Shown: piece by piece, positions 16,972-26,700 of the stretch
How the letters are laid out: every line of letters starts with the position of its first letter
How positions within the stretch are numbered: the first letter of the stretch is position 1
NCBI RefSeq assembly: GCF_036039175.1
Contig: NZ_JAYXKP010000001.1
Location: 434,001-498,000, forward strand
Reading direction: 5' to 3'
From: Marinilactibacillus sp036039175
Lineage (GTDB): Bacteria > Bacillota > Bacilli > Lactobacillales > Carnobacteriaceae_A
DNA length: 64,000 nucleotides
The notes under the pieces: generated by a model
Databases searched by the model: none
Seen by the model: the letters and a program-made list of their open reading frames with translations, nothing else
Told to the model about the DNA's origin: nothing
Position numbers and translations under genes: made by a program

Positions 16972-17268
16972 CTAATCTTCCTCCATACTCTTTTTTAATT
17001 GATCTAATTCATTTCTTGCATCCGAAAGTTGTCTTTCCGCTTCGTCTAATTGATTGCGTAAGTCCCGTTTATCGCCCTCTAAAACTTCGATACTCGTTCT
17101 CAACGTCTTAACAATCGCATCCAATCTCTCAATTTCTTTATATAGCCTATCTAGCATCTTGATTTCGTTCTCTTCTTTAGAAGTCCTGCGAGTAAAGTAG
17201 ACTGATATAATCGTTCCTAATATCCCACTTGAAAATGCTATTGCTAGTATTTGATAGATTTGATTCAC
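16972..17268 (-). CDS. membrane-anchored coiled-coil protein of the lysis region
   Basis: A 98-aa protein with one N-terminal membrane segment (about 4-24) and a long charged coiled coil (about 30-95). The stop abuts the holin gene and the start overlaps the upstream gene by 4 bp, so all are co-translated. Similar small TM/coiled-coil proteins precede holins in siphoviruses of Firmicutes; the role is unknown. Confidence 0.75.
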   Translation of the reverse strand: MNQIYQILAIAFSSGILGTIISVYFTRRTSKEENEIKMLDRLYKEIERLDAIVKTLRTSIEVLEGDKRDLRNQLDEAERQLSDARNELDQLKKSMEED

Positions 17269-17672
17269 TCCCGATAATCCCCTTTAAATGACACGACTAA
17301 ACAAATGACCAATGCCAACGCATTAAAACCATACGTTGCATGTGGATAGCCTGTCCCGAATGAGAATGTTAGAGCTAAAACAAAAAGGCCACTCCACATT
17401 CCTGTGAGGCCCCATATACCTATTTTTCTGGCTAGTGTGTTGTTGAAGATAATACCTAGCAGTTTCAATGTACTGAAAACTAATAAAAAATACGCTAATA
17501 TATCGACTGAGACAATCCTCTGCAGATAAGGTTCAATACGACTCAACAAGTAGGTACCGTTTAGTATATTGAAGATGCCGTACCAAATACTAAAGATTGA
17601 GATGATATAGCCCCACACGTTGGTAGGCTTACGACAACGCAACTCTTCAATGTCTTCTTTGAGTTTATTCAT
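17265..17672 (-). CDS. four-helix membrane protein of the lysis region
   Basis: A 135-aa protein with a short acidic N-terminus and four hydrophobic segments (about 19-38, 55-75, 82-102, 112-130). It overlaps the next gene by 4 bp (ATGA-type). No family is recognised; it could be an accessory holin or an unrelated membrane protein. SD GGAGAATTGA lies upstream. Confidence 0.7.
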   Translation of the reverse strand: MNKLKEDIEELRCRKPTNVWGYIISIFSIWYGIFNILNGTYLLSRIEPYLQRIVSVDILAYFLLVFSTLKLLGIIFNNTLARKIGIWGLTGMWSGLFVLALTFSFGTGYPHATYGFNALALVICLVVSFKGDYRE

Positions 17673-17720
17673 TCAATTCTCCTTTCTGATTTTGTTCAAA
17701 GAAAAAGAGCAGCCTAGTGG

Positions 17721-18125
17721 CTACTCTTTAATATTTTTAGTTATCGTATTGCCATCAATCACAAACCCGTTTTTCTTATAGAAATGCTCGAGCTTTTCAA
17801 GTGATGTTTCACTAGTAGAATGCATACTACCTATTATTTTAGAATACCCTTCATTTTTTGCAAAATCAAAAAGATAATTTAATAGTAATGAGCCTATGCC
17901 TTTATCTTCAGAGATTGATGAGAAAATATCCGTCAGTTTAATTTCATCTGGTTCTAAACTATAATCTCCTGTCTTAAAAAACAAAAAAGGTTCATTCAAA
18001 AGTTGTCCAGTATTTACGAACATTAAATCATAAACCGTTGGTCCGAAATCATCTTCTGTTACGTCTAACCTTACTGTATAAGGTTTACCATCAATTTCTA
18101 AATTGTCGAGAACTAATTTTTTCAT
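17721..18125 (-). CDS. GNAT-like acetyltransferase
   Basis: A 134-aa protein with the acetyl-CoA-binding pattern DKGIGSLLLNYLFDFAKNEG (about 80-99) and the C-terminal FYKKNGF motif of GNAT N-acetyltransferases. The N-terminal half has diverged. The substrate is unknown. It lies between the tail fibre region and the lysis cassette, with start after AGGAGGAGATTTGA; it is not needed for virion formation in related phages and may be cargo. Confidence 0.75.
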   Translation of the reverse strand: MKKLVLDNLEIDGKPYTVRLDVTEDDFGPTVYDLMFVNTGQLLNEPFLFFKTGDYSLEPDEIKLTDIFSSISEDKGIGSLLLNYLFDFAKNEGYSKIIGSMHSTSETSLEKLEHFYKKNGFVIDGNTITKNIKE

Positions 18126-18205
18126 TCAAATCTCCTCCTACTATTTACTATCGGTAGGAATTGCATACCTTAAAGAGGTAGTTTTTTTGAGACTATTCAA
18201 CATAT

Positions 18206-19204
18206 TTACGAATTAAAATCCGCATTCATAGTATCTACCATTTTCTGAAATTCTCTATTTACCCTTTTATTACTCTTTGCTTCATTATTAAGATCACTTC
18301 TATTCAATATCAACTCTTTAAATACCCTTCTGACTATCTCATCAATTTCATAACTTAAAACGGATATCAGTTCGTTCGTACCTTCATTAATTAAGGAACC
18401 ATGTATATAATCCGATCTTATATCGTAAGCTTTAGTAACTGTTGACTTCAACTTTATTTTTTCGTCGTTATCTACACCAATTAATGCGGCTGTTCTTTCT
18501 GAGGCTTTTTTCCTATTATCTCCTTTTATGACGAATAACGTTTCTAAGATACTTATATAACCTGCAATTTTAGCAGGTAAAAAATCTAGTCTTCTAGTGC
18601 TTTGTAAAAAATAGTAAGCTCTATCAAAACTTGGTATATTAAAATTCAATAAAACACTCATATTTTGAAGCTCATTTTCCCAAAAACGTTCGCCTGTCAT
18701 GTCTTTTGTTGAATTAAAACCTTCTAATTTCTCAATCCAACGGGTTGCGGATACTATCTCTTTTTTAGTGAAGTTCATGATTTCATACTCACCTTTTGAA
18801 TTAGATACGTATAAATTTCTCCTCAAACCAATCGGAGAATACTTTCCAAATTCGTCAGTTGACATAGTTGCCATATGTGGAGTAACAGCATTATCTTTTA
18901 CAAACCATAAAGCATTTGAAAAAACATGTGCAGCTGTAAAAATATTGTTAACCAAAGCTCTTCTCTTTATTTCTTCTAATTTTAAATCATCAAAGTGTAA
19001 ATAACAAAGTACGTTATTCTTTACTTTATTTACTTCATCCTGACCATACTGGTACTTATAAAGGCTTGAATTTATTATGTTTTTAACACATTGATCTTTG
19101 TATACTAGAAAAAACCCCAACCCATTATTACCTTTTTCTATATAAATTGGATCATAGTGGTTGTCTATCTTCAAGTTTCTAAGACTACAGGCTAAAATAT
19201 CCAT
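18206..19204 (-). CDS. ApeA-like HEPN-domain protein, candidate abortive infection RNase
   Basis: A 332-aa protein. The C-terminal part has GYISILETLFVIKGDN, KKASERTAALIGVDND and YDIRSDYIHGSLI (about residues 218-280). The R-x4-6-H motif (RSDYIHG) is the active-site signature of HEPN ribonucleases and the context fits the ApeA/apea-like HEPN group, known in abortive phage resistance. The N-terminal 200 residues are unrecognised. ATG 19204 is chosen because TTGGAGG lies just upstream. It is located between tail fibre and lysis genes, as cargo. Confidence 0.75.
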   Translation of the reverse strand: MDILACSLRNLKIDNHYDPIYIEKGNNGLGFFLVYKDQCVKNIINSSLYKYQYGQDEVNKVKNNVLCYLHFDDLKLEEIKRRALVNNIFTAAHVFSNALWFVKDNAVTPHMATMSTDEFGKYSPIGLRRNLYVSNSKGEYEIMNFTKKEIVSATRWIEKLEGFNSTKDMTGERFWENELQNMSVLLNFNIPSFDRAYYFLQSTRRLDFLPAKIAGYISILETLFVIKGDNRKKASERTAALIGVDNDEKIKLKSTVTKAYDIRSDYIHGSLINEGTNELISVLSYEIDEIVRRVFKELILNRSDLNNEAKSNKRVNREFQKMVDTMNADFNS

Positions 19205-19285
19205 TATATCCTCCAAGTTTCTTAATACATATACATTAACTTAATCTACGTTTTTTTTACAAAAGAGTCAATACTTTAGTAAAAT

Positions 19286-21295
19286 TCACAAGTATATTGT
19301 TGTACTTGCAATCTTCCTTCCTTTTAATAACCTACCTCTATATAAAGGATGCACTCCATCCTTTGGAGAGAAGTAATGTAATTTATTATACCTATTGATG
19401 CCTAACGTATAATAACAATCAATGACTTGTATTTTATATTCTTTCCCTAATTCAATCATCGCATCTACAAAATCTGTCAACTTGTGTTCTCCAGCTACCC
19501 AATTATCTGAATCAAGTTCTCCGTTCTCTTGGAAACAATACATAGGAGTGGTAAGAACGATTTTTAAATTAGGATAAGTTTCCATCATCCTTCTAATTGA
19601 ATAACGCAAGGCACCAACATAGGTAGATACGTCTTCTGGATTTTGTGGATTGTCTATTTCAACAGTTCCTCGCCAATCATTTTGACCATACCCAATTCTT
19701 AGAATATCAATCTCACCAAAATCTATTTTCTTCAAATCTTCTACTTTTGTTTTGAAGTAGCTTGGCATTCCAATTCCAGTAGCACGTGCACTCACTTCTT
19801 GAGCTGAGAAATTTCCAGAAAGAATCGCATCTACTATTTTATGCAAACTAAAGTTATTAAAATGTTCGTTGGTATGATTGGCTGCTCTCGTCCCACCGAA
19901 TCCCATATTGATCACATCAAAACCAGTTTCATTCGCAATGACACTGGAAACATCACTTGGACCGCCTATACCTGAAGTAAGCGAATCTCCCAAATCAACT
20001 TCCTTAATCTTCTTCTCTTTTTCTGAAAAGATCGATAAATTAGAGATATGGTTTTTTCGAATCGTGGTCTCCATTTGAAACACTTCTGCAAGTTCATAAT
20101 AGTAAGGCACTAGATTGATGGCCATCCTTACAGCACCTGTAGGTGGTCGCCAAGTTTGCCATGTAGCCATCGCTTCATCTGAATTGAAATTGAAATATCG
20201 ACTTATAAAGGACCCATCTGCTCGTTTGAATAGGATATTAGCTACACCGTAAGTTTGATAATTTACGGGTAAAGCCTCTACCCAGTTGGTATGTTTCCTG
20301 TTTGACCTAGTGATTTCTTCACCTGTCGTGACGTCTATTGCCTTATCTACTTCTGAAAGAGTCATTTGTTCAAAGAGATTAATTGGTTTAAATAAAGGAT
20401 CGATAACTTTTTCAAAATTGTGCTCTGAAAGTCTTAAACTCTCCATCTTTTCTTTTTTGGGAATAAACCTTAAGGTAGCTGCTAAATTCGGAAAATCAGT
20501 CTCTTCATCCCACCAATAAGCTCTAGGAACGTTCCCTATGAAATAAGCTGCATCTTTAGGCGGTTCAATTCGTCTAACGACTGCAATCTGTTCATCACTA
20601 CCGTGCAAGGATGCTGAAATAAAATTATCAGAAGCATCTTTAAATACCAATGAGTTATTTCCATAGGTCTCAATCACACCTGGTTCAGTCAGATAGATTT
20701 TACCTGTATTTTTAAAATTCATCACACCTTGTGCAAAACGACCATTTACTGGATCGTAAAACTCTCCACGTGGACTTAAATTTACTGGCATGATGTTCTT
20801 ACTCTCGTCTTCAGCATAACTTTCTTTTAAGAAGTTTGTCTTCTTAGGTGCAATGGTTCCATCGGGTACTTCGATGCCTTGATAGACACCAAAATCTTTC
20901 CAAGAACCATTATTCCATACATACGAATGACCATCTTCAAAAACTAGAATAGGTCCAGGTGCACCGTTTGGATACTTTGTATTTAATTCTGCCTTAGTCG
21001 TGACAGCATCATAAGGACCATTTTCAGACAAACTGGCCACTAGTTGATTAACATACCCCGTCGTTGCTTTAGTCAACATAGATTGGCCTAACTCAGTTTG
21101 TTTCTTATCTGAAGCTGATAATCGGTCATTTAAGACATCATAAGCCCCTCTAGCTCTTGATACTTCCATATTGGCATTACCATTCTTAGATGCTTCTTTG
21201 AACGTATATTCCAGTGAGTCGTGTATAGCTTGTCTCATGTTCTTAATATACGGTTCTTGTATAATCTTATTGAGGAAGGTCTGAATACCAGCCAT
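19286..21295 (-). CDS. tail/baseplate protein with C-terminal SGNH hydrolase domain
   Basis: A 669-aa virion protein. The N-terminus (about 1-70) is a helical attachment domain, followed by beta-rich repeats. The C-terminal 240 residues form an SGNH/GDSL esterase: GDSLTSG (436-442, nucleophile), GFGG (block II), GYGQND (535-540, block III) and DGVHP (646-650, catalytic Asp-His). It would deacylate a host surface glycan or teichoic acid during adsorption; the substrate is inferred. It begins right after the upstream tail gene (TAG/ATG adjacency). Confidence 0.88.
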   Translation of the reverse strand: MAGIQTFLNKIIQEPYIKNMRQAIHDSLEYTFKEASKNGNANMEVSRARGAYDVLNDRLSASDKKQTELGQSMLTKATTGYVNQLVASLSENGPYDAVTTKAELNTKYPNGAPGPILVFEDGHSYVWNNGSWKDFGVYQGIEVPDGTIAPKKTNFLKESYAEDESKNIMPVNLSPRGEFYDPVNGRFAQGVMNFKNTGKIYLTEPGVIETYGNNSLVFKDASDNFISASLHGSDEQIAVVRRIEPPKDAAYFIGNVPRAYWWDEETDFPNLAATLRFIPKKEKMESLRLSEHNFEKVIDPLFKPINLFEQMTLSEVDKAIDVTTGEEITRSNRKHTNWVEALPVNYQTYGVANILFKRADGSFISRYFNFNSDEAMATWQTWRPPTGAVRMAINLVPYYYELAEVFQMETTIRKNHISNLSIFSEKEKKIKEVDLGDSLTSGIGGPSDVSSVIANETGFDVINMGFGGTRAANHTNEHFNNFSLHKIVDAILSGNFSAQEVSARATGIGMPSYFKTKVEDLKKIDFGEIDILRIGYGQNDWRGTVEIDNPQNPEDVSTYVGALRYSIRRMMETYPNLKIVLTTPMYCFQENGELDSDNWVAGEHKLTDFVDAMIELGKEYKIQVIDCYYTLGINRYNKLHYFSPKDGVHPLYRGRLLKGRKIASTTIYL

Positions 21296-22798
21296 CTACT
21301 CCTCTCCTTTCATTTCTTCAACTAGCTTTTTTAATTCTAAAAAATCTGCTTTAAATTGATCAATATCAATCGGCTGGTCAATAGTAAGTTTATTTAACTT
21401 AATCTTGTCTAAGTGACGTATCATACCGTCCCTTTCTTCTGTGGCCAGATCATATGTGGGAATGGCTGCGATCGCAATATTTAATTGATCAACGACTTGA
21501 TTCAAATTCGTAATTGACTGACTCAACCCAGGTATATCTGCATTTCCAAATTGAACAACAATCGTATCGACAACCTCATTGACTTGTCTTACTTGATGGT
21601 TCAATGTCACTATCGTATTCGACTGTCTCGTAACGATATTTTGTAATTCGGCCACTCTTTGAGCACTTTGGTTAGACTCTTTTTGATATTGCGATCGAGT
21701 TTTAAATTTATCACCAATCGTTAGCAGTGAGCTCTCAGGATGATTTAACTCAGTTTGTTTGCCAACTACGCGTAGTGTCTCATCAATAGACATAAGTGGA
21801 TTAATTGTTGGATAGCCATTCCCTACTTTTAAAGTGTCGATATCCAAGCCTATTAGAGAGAGATCAATAGCCGTTAGTTTGTATTGATTCAGAACAAGTT
21901 TTTGCTCGTCCATAAACTTTATCCCTGTTGATATCAAATTCGAAGGTAACGTGATATCTTCCCACACTTTTGACTTTCCTAAAATACCAAATTCACTTAT
22001 CAGATCGGGCCGGTCAATGTAAGGTAAACCGTTATTAACTGAATCAATCGTTAACCTAGCTTGTGAAGCATCTGTAGCAGCTTCATTTTCTGACTCCAAC
22101 CGAATACCAAGCGGTGTAAGACGTGTTATAATTTGTGAAGGATCTACTTCTTTTGTGATACTCACTAAGTTTTTAGCAAGCTTGATTTCTGTTGTGGTAT
22201 CTTCCCCTACTCGTCTTAAATAATCTAAATAACGGACTCCATTTTCTTTTCTTACACGCAATTCCCCACCTAGCCGATTCACTAATTTATCCATGATAGT
22301 TTCAAAAGTCGTTTGCTCTGCAGACAAATAAATATAAGCATTGTCCGTATTATTAGTAACGTCAACGATACCTGGTAAAAATCGTTTATAGGGCTCTACT
22401 TGTTGATTATGATAGTTCAATATCGTTTCATAGAGATCGTAAGGCGTTCCGCGATACTCTAAATGTCTTTGTGAAGAATCGTGTAAGTAACCTAATTCGC
22501 CTTCACAAAGATAAGCTCTTCGAACAATTCCCTCTTCGTTCATTTCTTCTAAAGGTCCTAACACCCTACCTTCAAATTCGAATCGTTCTGTCTTTAAATT
22601 TTGAACTGTTACTAAAGTTTTTAACGGCTTGATTAAACCATAACCACTATTATTTAGTAACATCGAAAAATTAAATGAATCAATTAAGTTGATTTCAGTC
22701 TTGATCATTCCCTCAACTTTTGTTCCTGATACAGTAGGGCTATGAATAATTCTACCAAGAGAATCATCAGGACCCTCAAGTAAGGTCACTTTATACAC
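21296..22798 (-). CDS. tail-associated lysin/endopeptidase tail protein (Tal-type)
   Basis: A 500-aa protein of the prophage-tail endopeptidase/Tal N-terminal type. It has the baseplate-hub fold seen in such proteins (RRAYLCEGELGYLHDSSQ, then a ReqiPepy6 Gp37-like region) and a C-terminal coiled coil (about 380-430). There is no obvious peptidase domain at the C-terminus, so this is the hub only. It is encoded between Dit and the SGNH tail protein, one base overlapping Dit. Confidence 0.85.
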   Translation of the reverse strand: MYKVTLLEGPDDSLGRIIHSPTVSGTKVEGMIKTEINLIDSFNFSMLLNNSGYGLIKPLKTLVTVQNLKTERFEFEGRVLGPLEEMNEEGIVRRAYLCEGELGYLHDSSQRHLEYRGTPYDLYETILNYHNQQVEPYKRFLPGIVDVTNNTDNAYIYLSAEQTTFETIMDKLVNRLGGELRVRKENGVRYLDYLRRVGEDTTTEIKLAKNLVSITKEVDPSQIITRLTPLGIRLESENEAATDASQARLTIDSVNNGLPYIDRPDLISEFGILGKSKVWEDITLPSNLISTGIKFMDEQKLVLNQYKLTAIDLSLIGLDIDTLKVGNGYPTINPLMSIDETLRVVGKQTELNHPESSLLTIGDKFKTRSQYQKESNQSAQRVAELQNIVTRQSNTIVTLNHQVRQVNEVVDTIVVQFGNADIPGLSQSITNLNQVVDQLNIAIAAIPTYDLATEERDGMIRHLDKIKLNKLTIDQPIDIDQFKADFLELKKLVEEMKGEE

Positions 22799-23727
22799 TA
22801 AATCACTTCCTTATAAAAGAGAATCTCAACGTCAGCTTGAACACCACTAGCAATCACTACTTGATTATGACCAGCATTGAGTGCAAGCAAATCCGACTTG
22901 GTTACCGCCCCCATGAGATTAAATACTTCTCGATCTCTTATGATTGTAATCGGTCCTGTCGTTCGAATTTCTGGAATGACCGAAGTGATACTTGTGTTAT
23001 AAAGATCAACTTCTACCGCACCATTTTGAGCTTCAACAATGTCTTGTTCTATAACCCATTGTTTTAAGTCTCGTAGATAGTAAGCTTGTTTACTATCCGC
23101 TCGGTCAGTCGGTCTCACATCTGTGATCATATCTGATTTACCAAGAATCTGCCTTCCAATAACCGTTCCTCCGTCAAAGTTTGTAGACCAAGCACCGACA
23201 GTAGCTGTTTGGCCAATTGTCATCTTTTTGAAAGTTGTTCTTCTTAACTTATATGATGTCTCCAAATAAATATCCGTAATATCGTAATCATCCCAGTAAG
23301 GACTACCTTCCCTTGTATCTTTTCTTCGGAAAGGATAGGCATCAAACGTAGCGGTAAGAACACCACCATCACGCCATCGTTCTTCGAATTCAGGTTCTTT
23401 TTGAACTTCAGCCATAAAATAGTATCCAGGTAATTGATCATCGTAAAGCTTATCTTTTCCAACAGTTCCCATCAGCCAACCGATAATTTCGTTTATTTGA
23501 AGATTCATTTCTATTTTGTTTCTAGCGATGATATTAAAAGGATAAATAAGCTTACGATTCGAAAAAGTCTGATTGCCGTATAGCGTAGAAAAATCAAAAT
23601 CTTGATTACTATATGGCGGTTTATAAAGCTTCTTTTCTTTTTCAGGATAGCCAATAACTTTGTTGGGAGAGATACCTAACTGCTTATCTCTCCAAGAATG
23701 TGCCCCGTTAAAATAGATTCCTTCCAC
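22798..23727 (-). CDS. distal tail protein (Dit)
   Basis: A 309-aa protein of the siphovirus distal-tail family. The N-terminal FNGAHSWRDKQLGI and the FSTLYGNQTFSNRKLIYPF region are typical. It forms the ring linking tail tube and baseplate. It begins at GTG 23727, overlapping the tape measure stop (TAGTG). Confidence 0.87.
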   Translation of the reverse strand: MEGIYFNGAHSWRDKQLGISPNKVIGYPEKEKKLYKPPYSNQDFDFSTLYGNQTFSNRKLIYPFNIIARNKIEMNLQINEIIGWLMGTVGKDKLYDDQLPGYYFMAEVQKEPEFEERWRDGGVLTATFDAYPFRRKDTREGSPYWDDYDITDIYLETSYKLRRTTFKKMTIGQTATVGAWSTNFDGGTVIGRQILGKSDMITDVRPTDRADSKQAYYLRDLKQWVIEQDIVEAQNGAVEVDLYNTSITSVIPEIRTTGPITIIRDREVFNLMGAVTKSDLLALNAGHNQVVIASGVQADVEILFYKEVI

Positions 23728-26700
23728 TAAGCTAACCCCCTTCCTGTAAGTCTGATTCGTCTACCTTCTTCTTCATCCGTGTGATCACTGATAGCTCTTG
23801 CGATAGTACGACCTTCTATGTTAAAAATAAATTCTTGTTCCTTTTGAGCTAAATCTGCAGAGTAGTTTTTGATTTGTTCAAGAACCCCTCTCATTTGATC
23901 CATCCCTAGATTTAAGACATTTGCAAGTTGACTTAGATCATAAGAAGGCTCTCTTTCTCTCGTAGCCTCTCTTACTCGATTAATACTTTGAATAACAGAA
24001 GAGTCCCTAGGAATCCCTACACCGTTTGCATATTGGGGAATACCAGGTACTATCCGCTCTGTTAACGAAGCTTTGAATACTTTTGTCCCTACTGGCTCAT
24101 CTGGTAGCAAGACGTTACGTCCGAATGGAATATAAGAAGTACCATCTGGTCGTTGAATCAATTCTCGGAACTTAGAACCTAACTGATCATTAACAATCAT
24201 AGGCCCTCCAGGATGATAATTAGTACCTTTAGCATTTCTAGTAGCGTAAGGTCCGATACCTGCTGGAGCTTGTCCTACTGTTTCGTAACGAGTCGTGAAT
24301 GTTTTGCTGCCATTTAGCTGTCTAACTTTGTTCCAAGCATCTCTTGCACGATCGAGTGCACTTTTTGTACTATCTGCATTTGTTGTAATCGGAAGATTTT
24401 TTGAGCCTGGATCAAAACCTTTATAATCCCTAAGCAAGCCGTGAGCTTTTATTGTAGGATCAACAGCATCGATATTATTTACTTTCAATTTCTTTTCAAA
24501 TTCAGGTAAGTTTCTCCATGAATTGTATTCTTCTTCTGACTTCAATATTTTAGAAAGTAAATCGATATTATTACCAAGTATTTTCTTCTCCTCAGTGGGT
24601 AGATTTAGCCAACGTTTATACCCTTCTTCTGAACTAAGAACAGTTGATAGTAGATCTGTGTTGTCTCCTAAAAATTTCTTGTCATTTTCAGGTAAACCCA
24701 TCCAGCGATTGTAGAATTCTTCTGACTCTAAAACAGCTGCTAAAAGATCTAAGTTATCTCCAAGAATCAGTTTATTCTCATCCGGTAATTCTTTAAATCG
24801 ATTTAACATCTCTTCAGACTCAAACAACTTTTGGGTTATGTCGTAATTATCTGCAAGCAAATCTTTTACTTCAGGATCTATTCCTTGCCAGTAGTTCATT
24901 TTTTCTTCTGATTCTAAAATAGATTTCATAAACCCGTAGTTATCAGCATCGACTTGCTTAATTTCAGTCTCGTACTCGTCCCATAAGCCAAGATACGTAA
25001 GTGCTTCAGTCATTTTTTCTGGAGAGTTAGAATACATAAGGGCTGTTTGTTCTTCCAACTCCAACTCATTCCACTTTCCACTGTCATCTAAAGCTCTAAT
25101 GATTGTTTCAGAGAATTGATCATCAATAATGATTTGCTTCTCTTCCCAAGACATTCCGTCCCACCAACCATTTTGAATAGCCGCTTCTCCAATAATTTGT
25201 TTGGCATTAGAATCTAAATCAGCATTTTTAAGCTGGAATCGAATATTATTCCAAGTTTGCGTATTTTCAGCTGCTTCAATGACGGCTTCGCGTACATTAG
25301 TCTTAACTTCTCCCGTTTTAGGATCAAGTATCAACTCGTTCCATACTTTCGCTCCACGCTTAGCTTCATCAGCTTTCCAAGATAGTAACTCTGCGTTTTC
25401 CTCAGCACTTTTAGCCATTACTTTCGTCAGCTTTGTAGCATTATCAATGATTTGTTCGTTACTCTTAACCATTTCTTTACTAGCTTCATCCATACCATCA
25501 ATTAGCTGACCATTGGCGAAAAATACTTCGTTAGCTAGTTCTGGATATTTCTCGGCAATTAATGCAATTTGTGCATCCAATGCATCAGATGAAGCATCCT
25601 TTGACTTCTCAAACAATTCGACTAGCTTCTGACCTTCTTCAGTATTTAAAATACCTTGGTCATCTAGAAATGATTTGTAATCGTCTAATTTTTGAGAGTA
25701 ATCTTGGTTAGAAGCTTGTCTTTGCTTACCTAAACTTTGAATCCACGCTTTTGCTTGTTCTTCAGTAGCCTCTGCAACATTTCCTGTCAAAGCATCCATA
25801 ACCGTTTGGCGATCATCAGCGTCTTTTATCGTTATCTTCAGATATTCTGCAGCACTCTCTTGCATCAAGTCTCTGATTATTCCAGCTTCTAGAATTGAAT
25901 TTTCTCTATTTTCATTAGCAGCTCTTTCACGAATCTCTGCTACTCGTTTATTATTTTCTTCTACGATTTGTAAAGTATCTTCACGAGTCTTAACAGCTTC
26001 ATCTACTATCTCTTGAGCAGCGCCCCTTATTTCTTCAGGTAACATATCAATCGATTCTCTAAAAGCATTAATTTGATCAGTCAATTCTGTTTGAATCGAC
26101 TGACCCATACTTTCAAAATTAGATACCATCGAACTAATATTAGTATCAAAACCTTGCTCTAATAAACTAAATTCACCAATAGCACTTTTAGAATATCCTT
26201 GAATTTCCGTTAAGGCTTCATCCGTGGCTTCTCCAACATCAGTACCCCATCGTTTGGTACGTTGACCTGCATTATAGGCTTCTTCTCCCCATAACTTCCA
26301 AGCACCATATCCAACAGCTAACAAGCCACCGGCTCCAACAATCCCCCATCCAACTGGACCCAATAGTCCAAGCTGAGTCGTCATTGCACCGACCCCTTTT
26401 GCTCCAGCTGCTGTTGCTGCAGCTCCTCCGAATTTTCCGGTAGCTCCAGCTGCCGTTCCAGCTGCACTGCCCCAACTCATAATGTCTGTGGATCCCATAG
26501 CTAATTGAGCAGTGAATTCTTTAATCGTTTTCTTTCTGGCCATAACGCCTAAGAATCCGATTGATTTAGTAGTTAATCCACCGATACCTTGAGCTACTCG
26601 CCCTGTGACACTCAATAGTGGTCCAGCAGCTGTCGTAATAGCCAACGTCTTGATTATCATTTGTTGCATCTCTGGATCCATATCACTAAATGCTTTGGCC

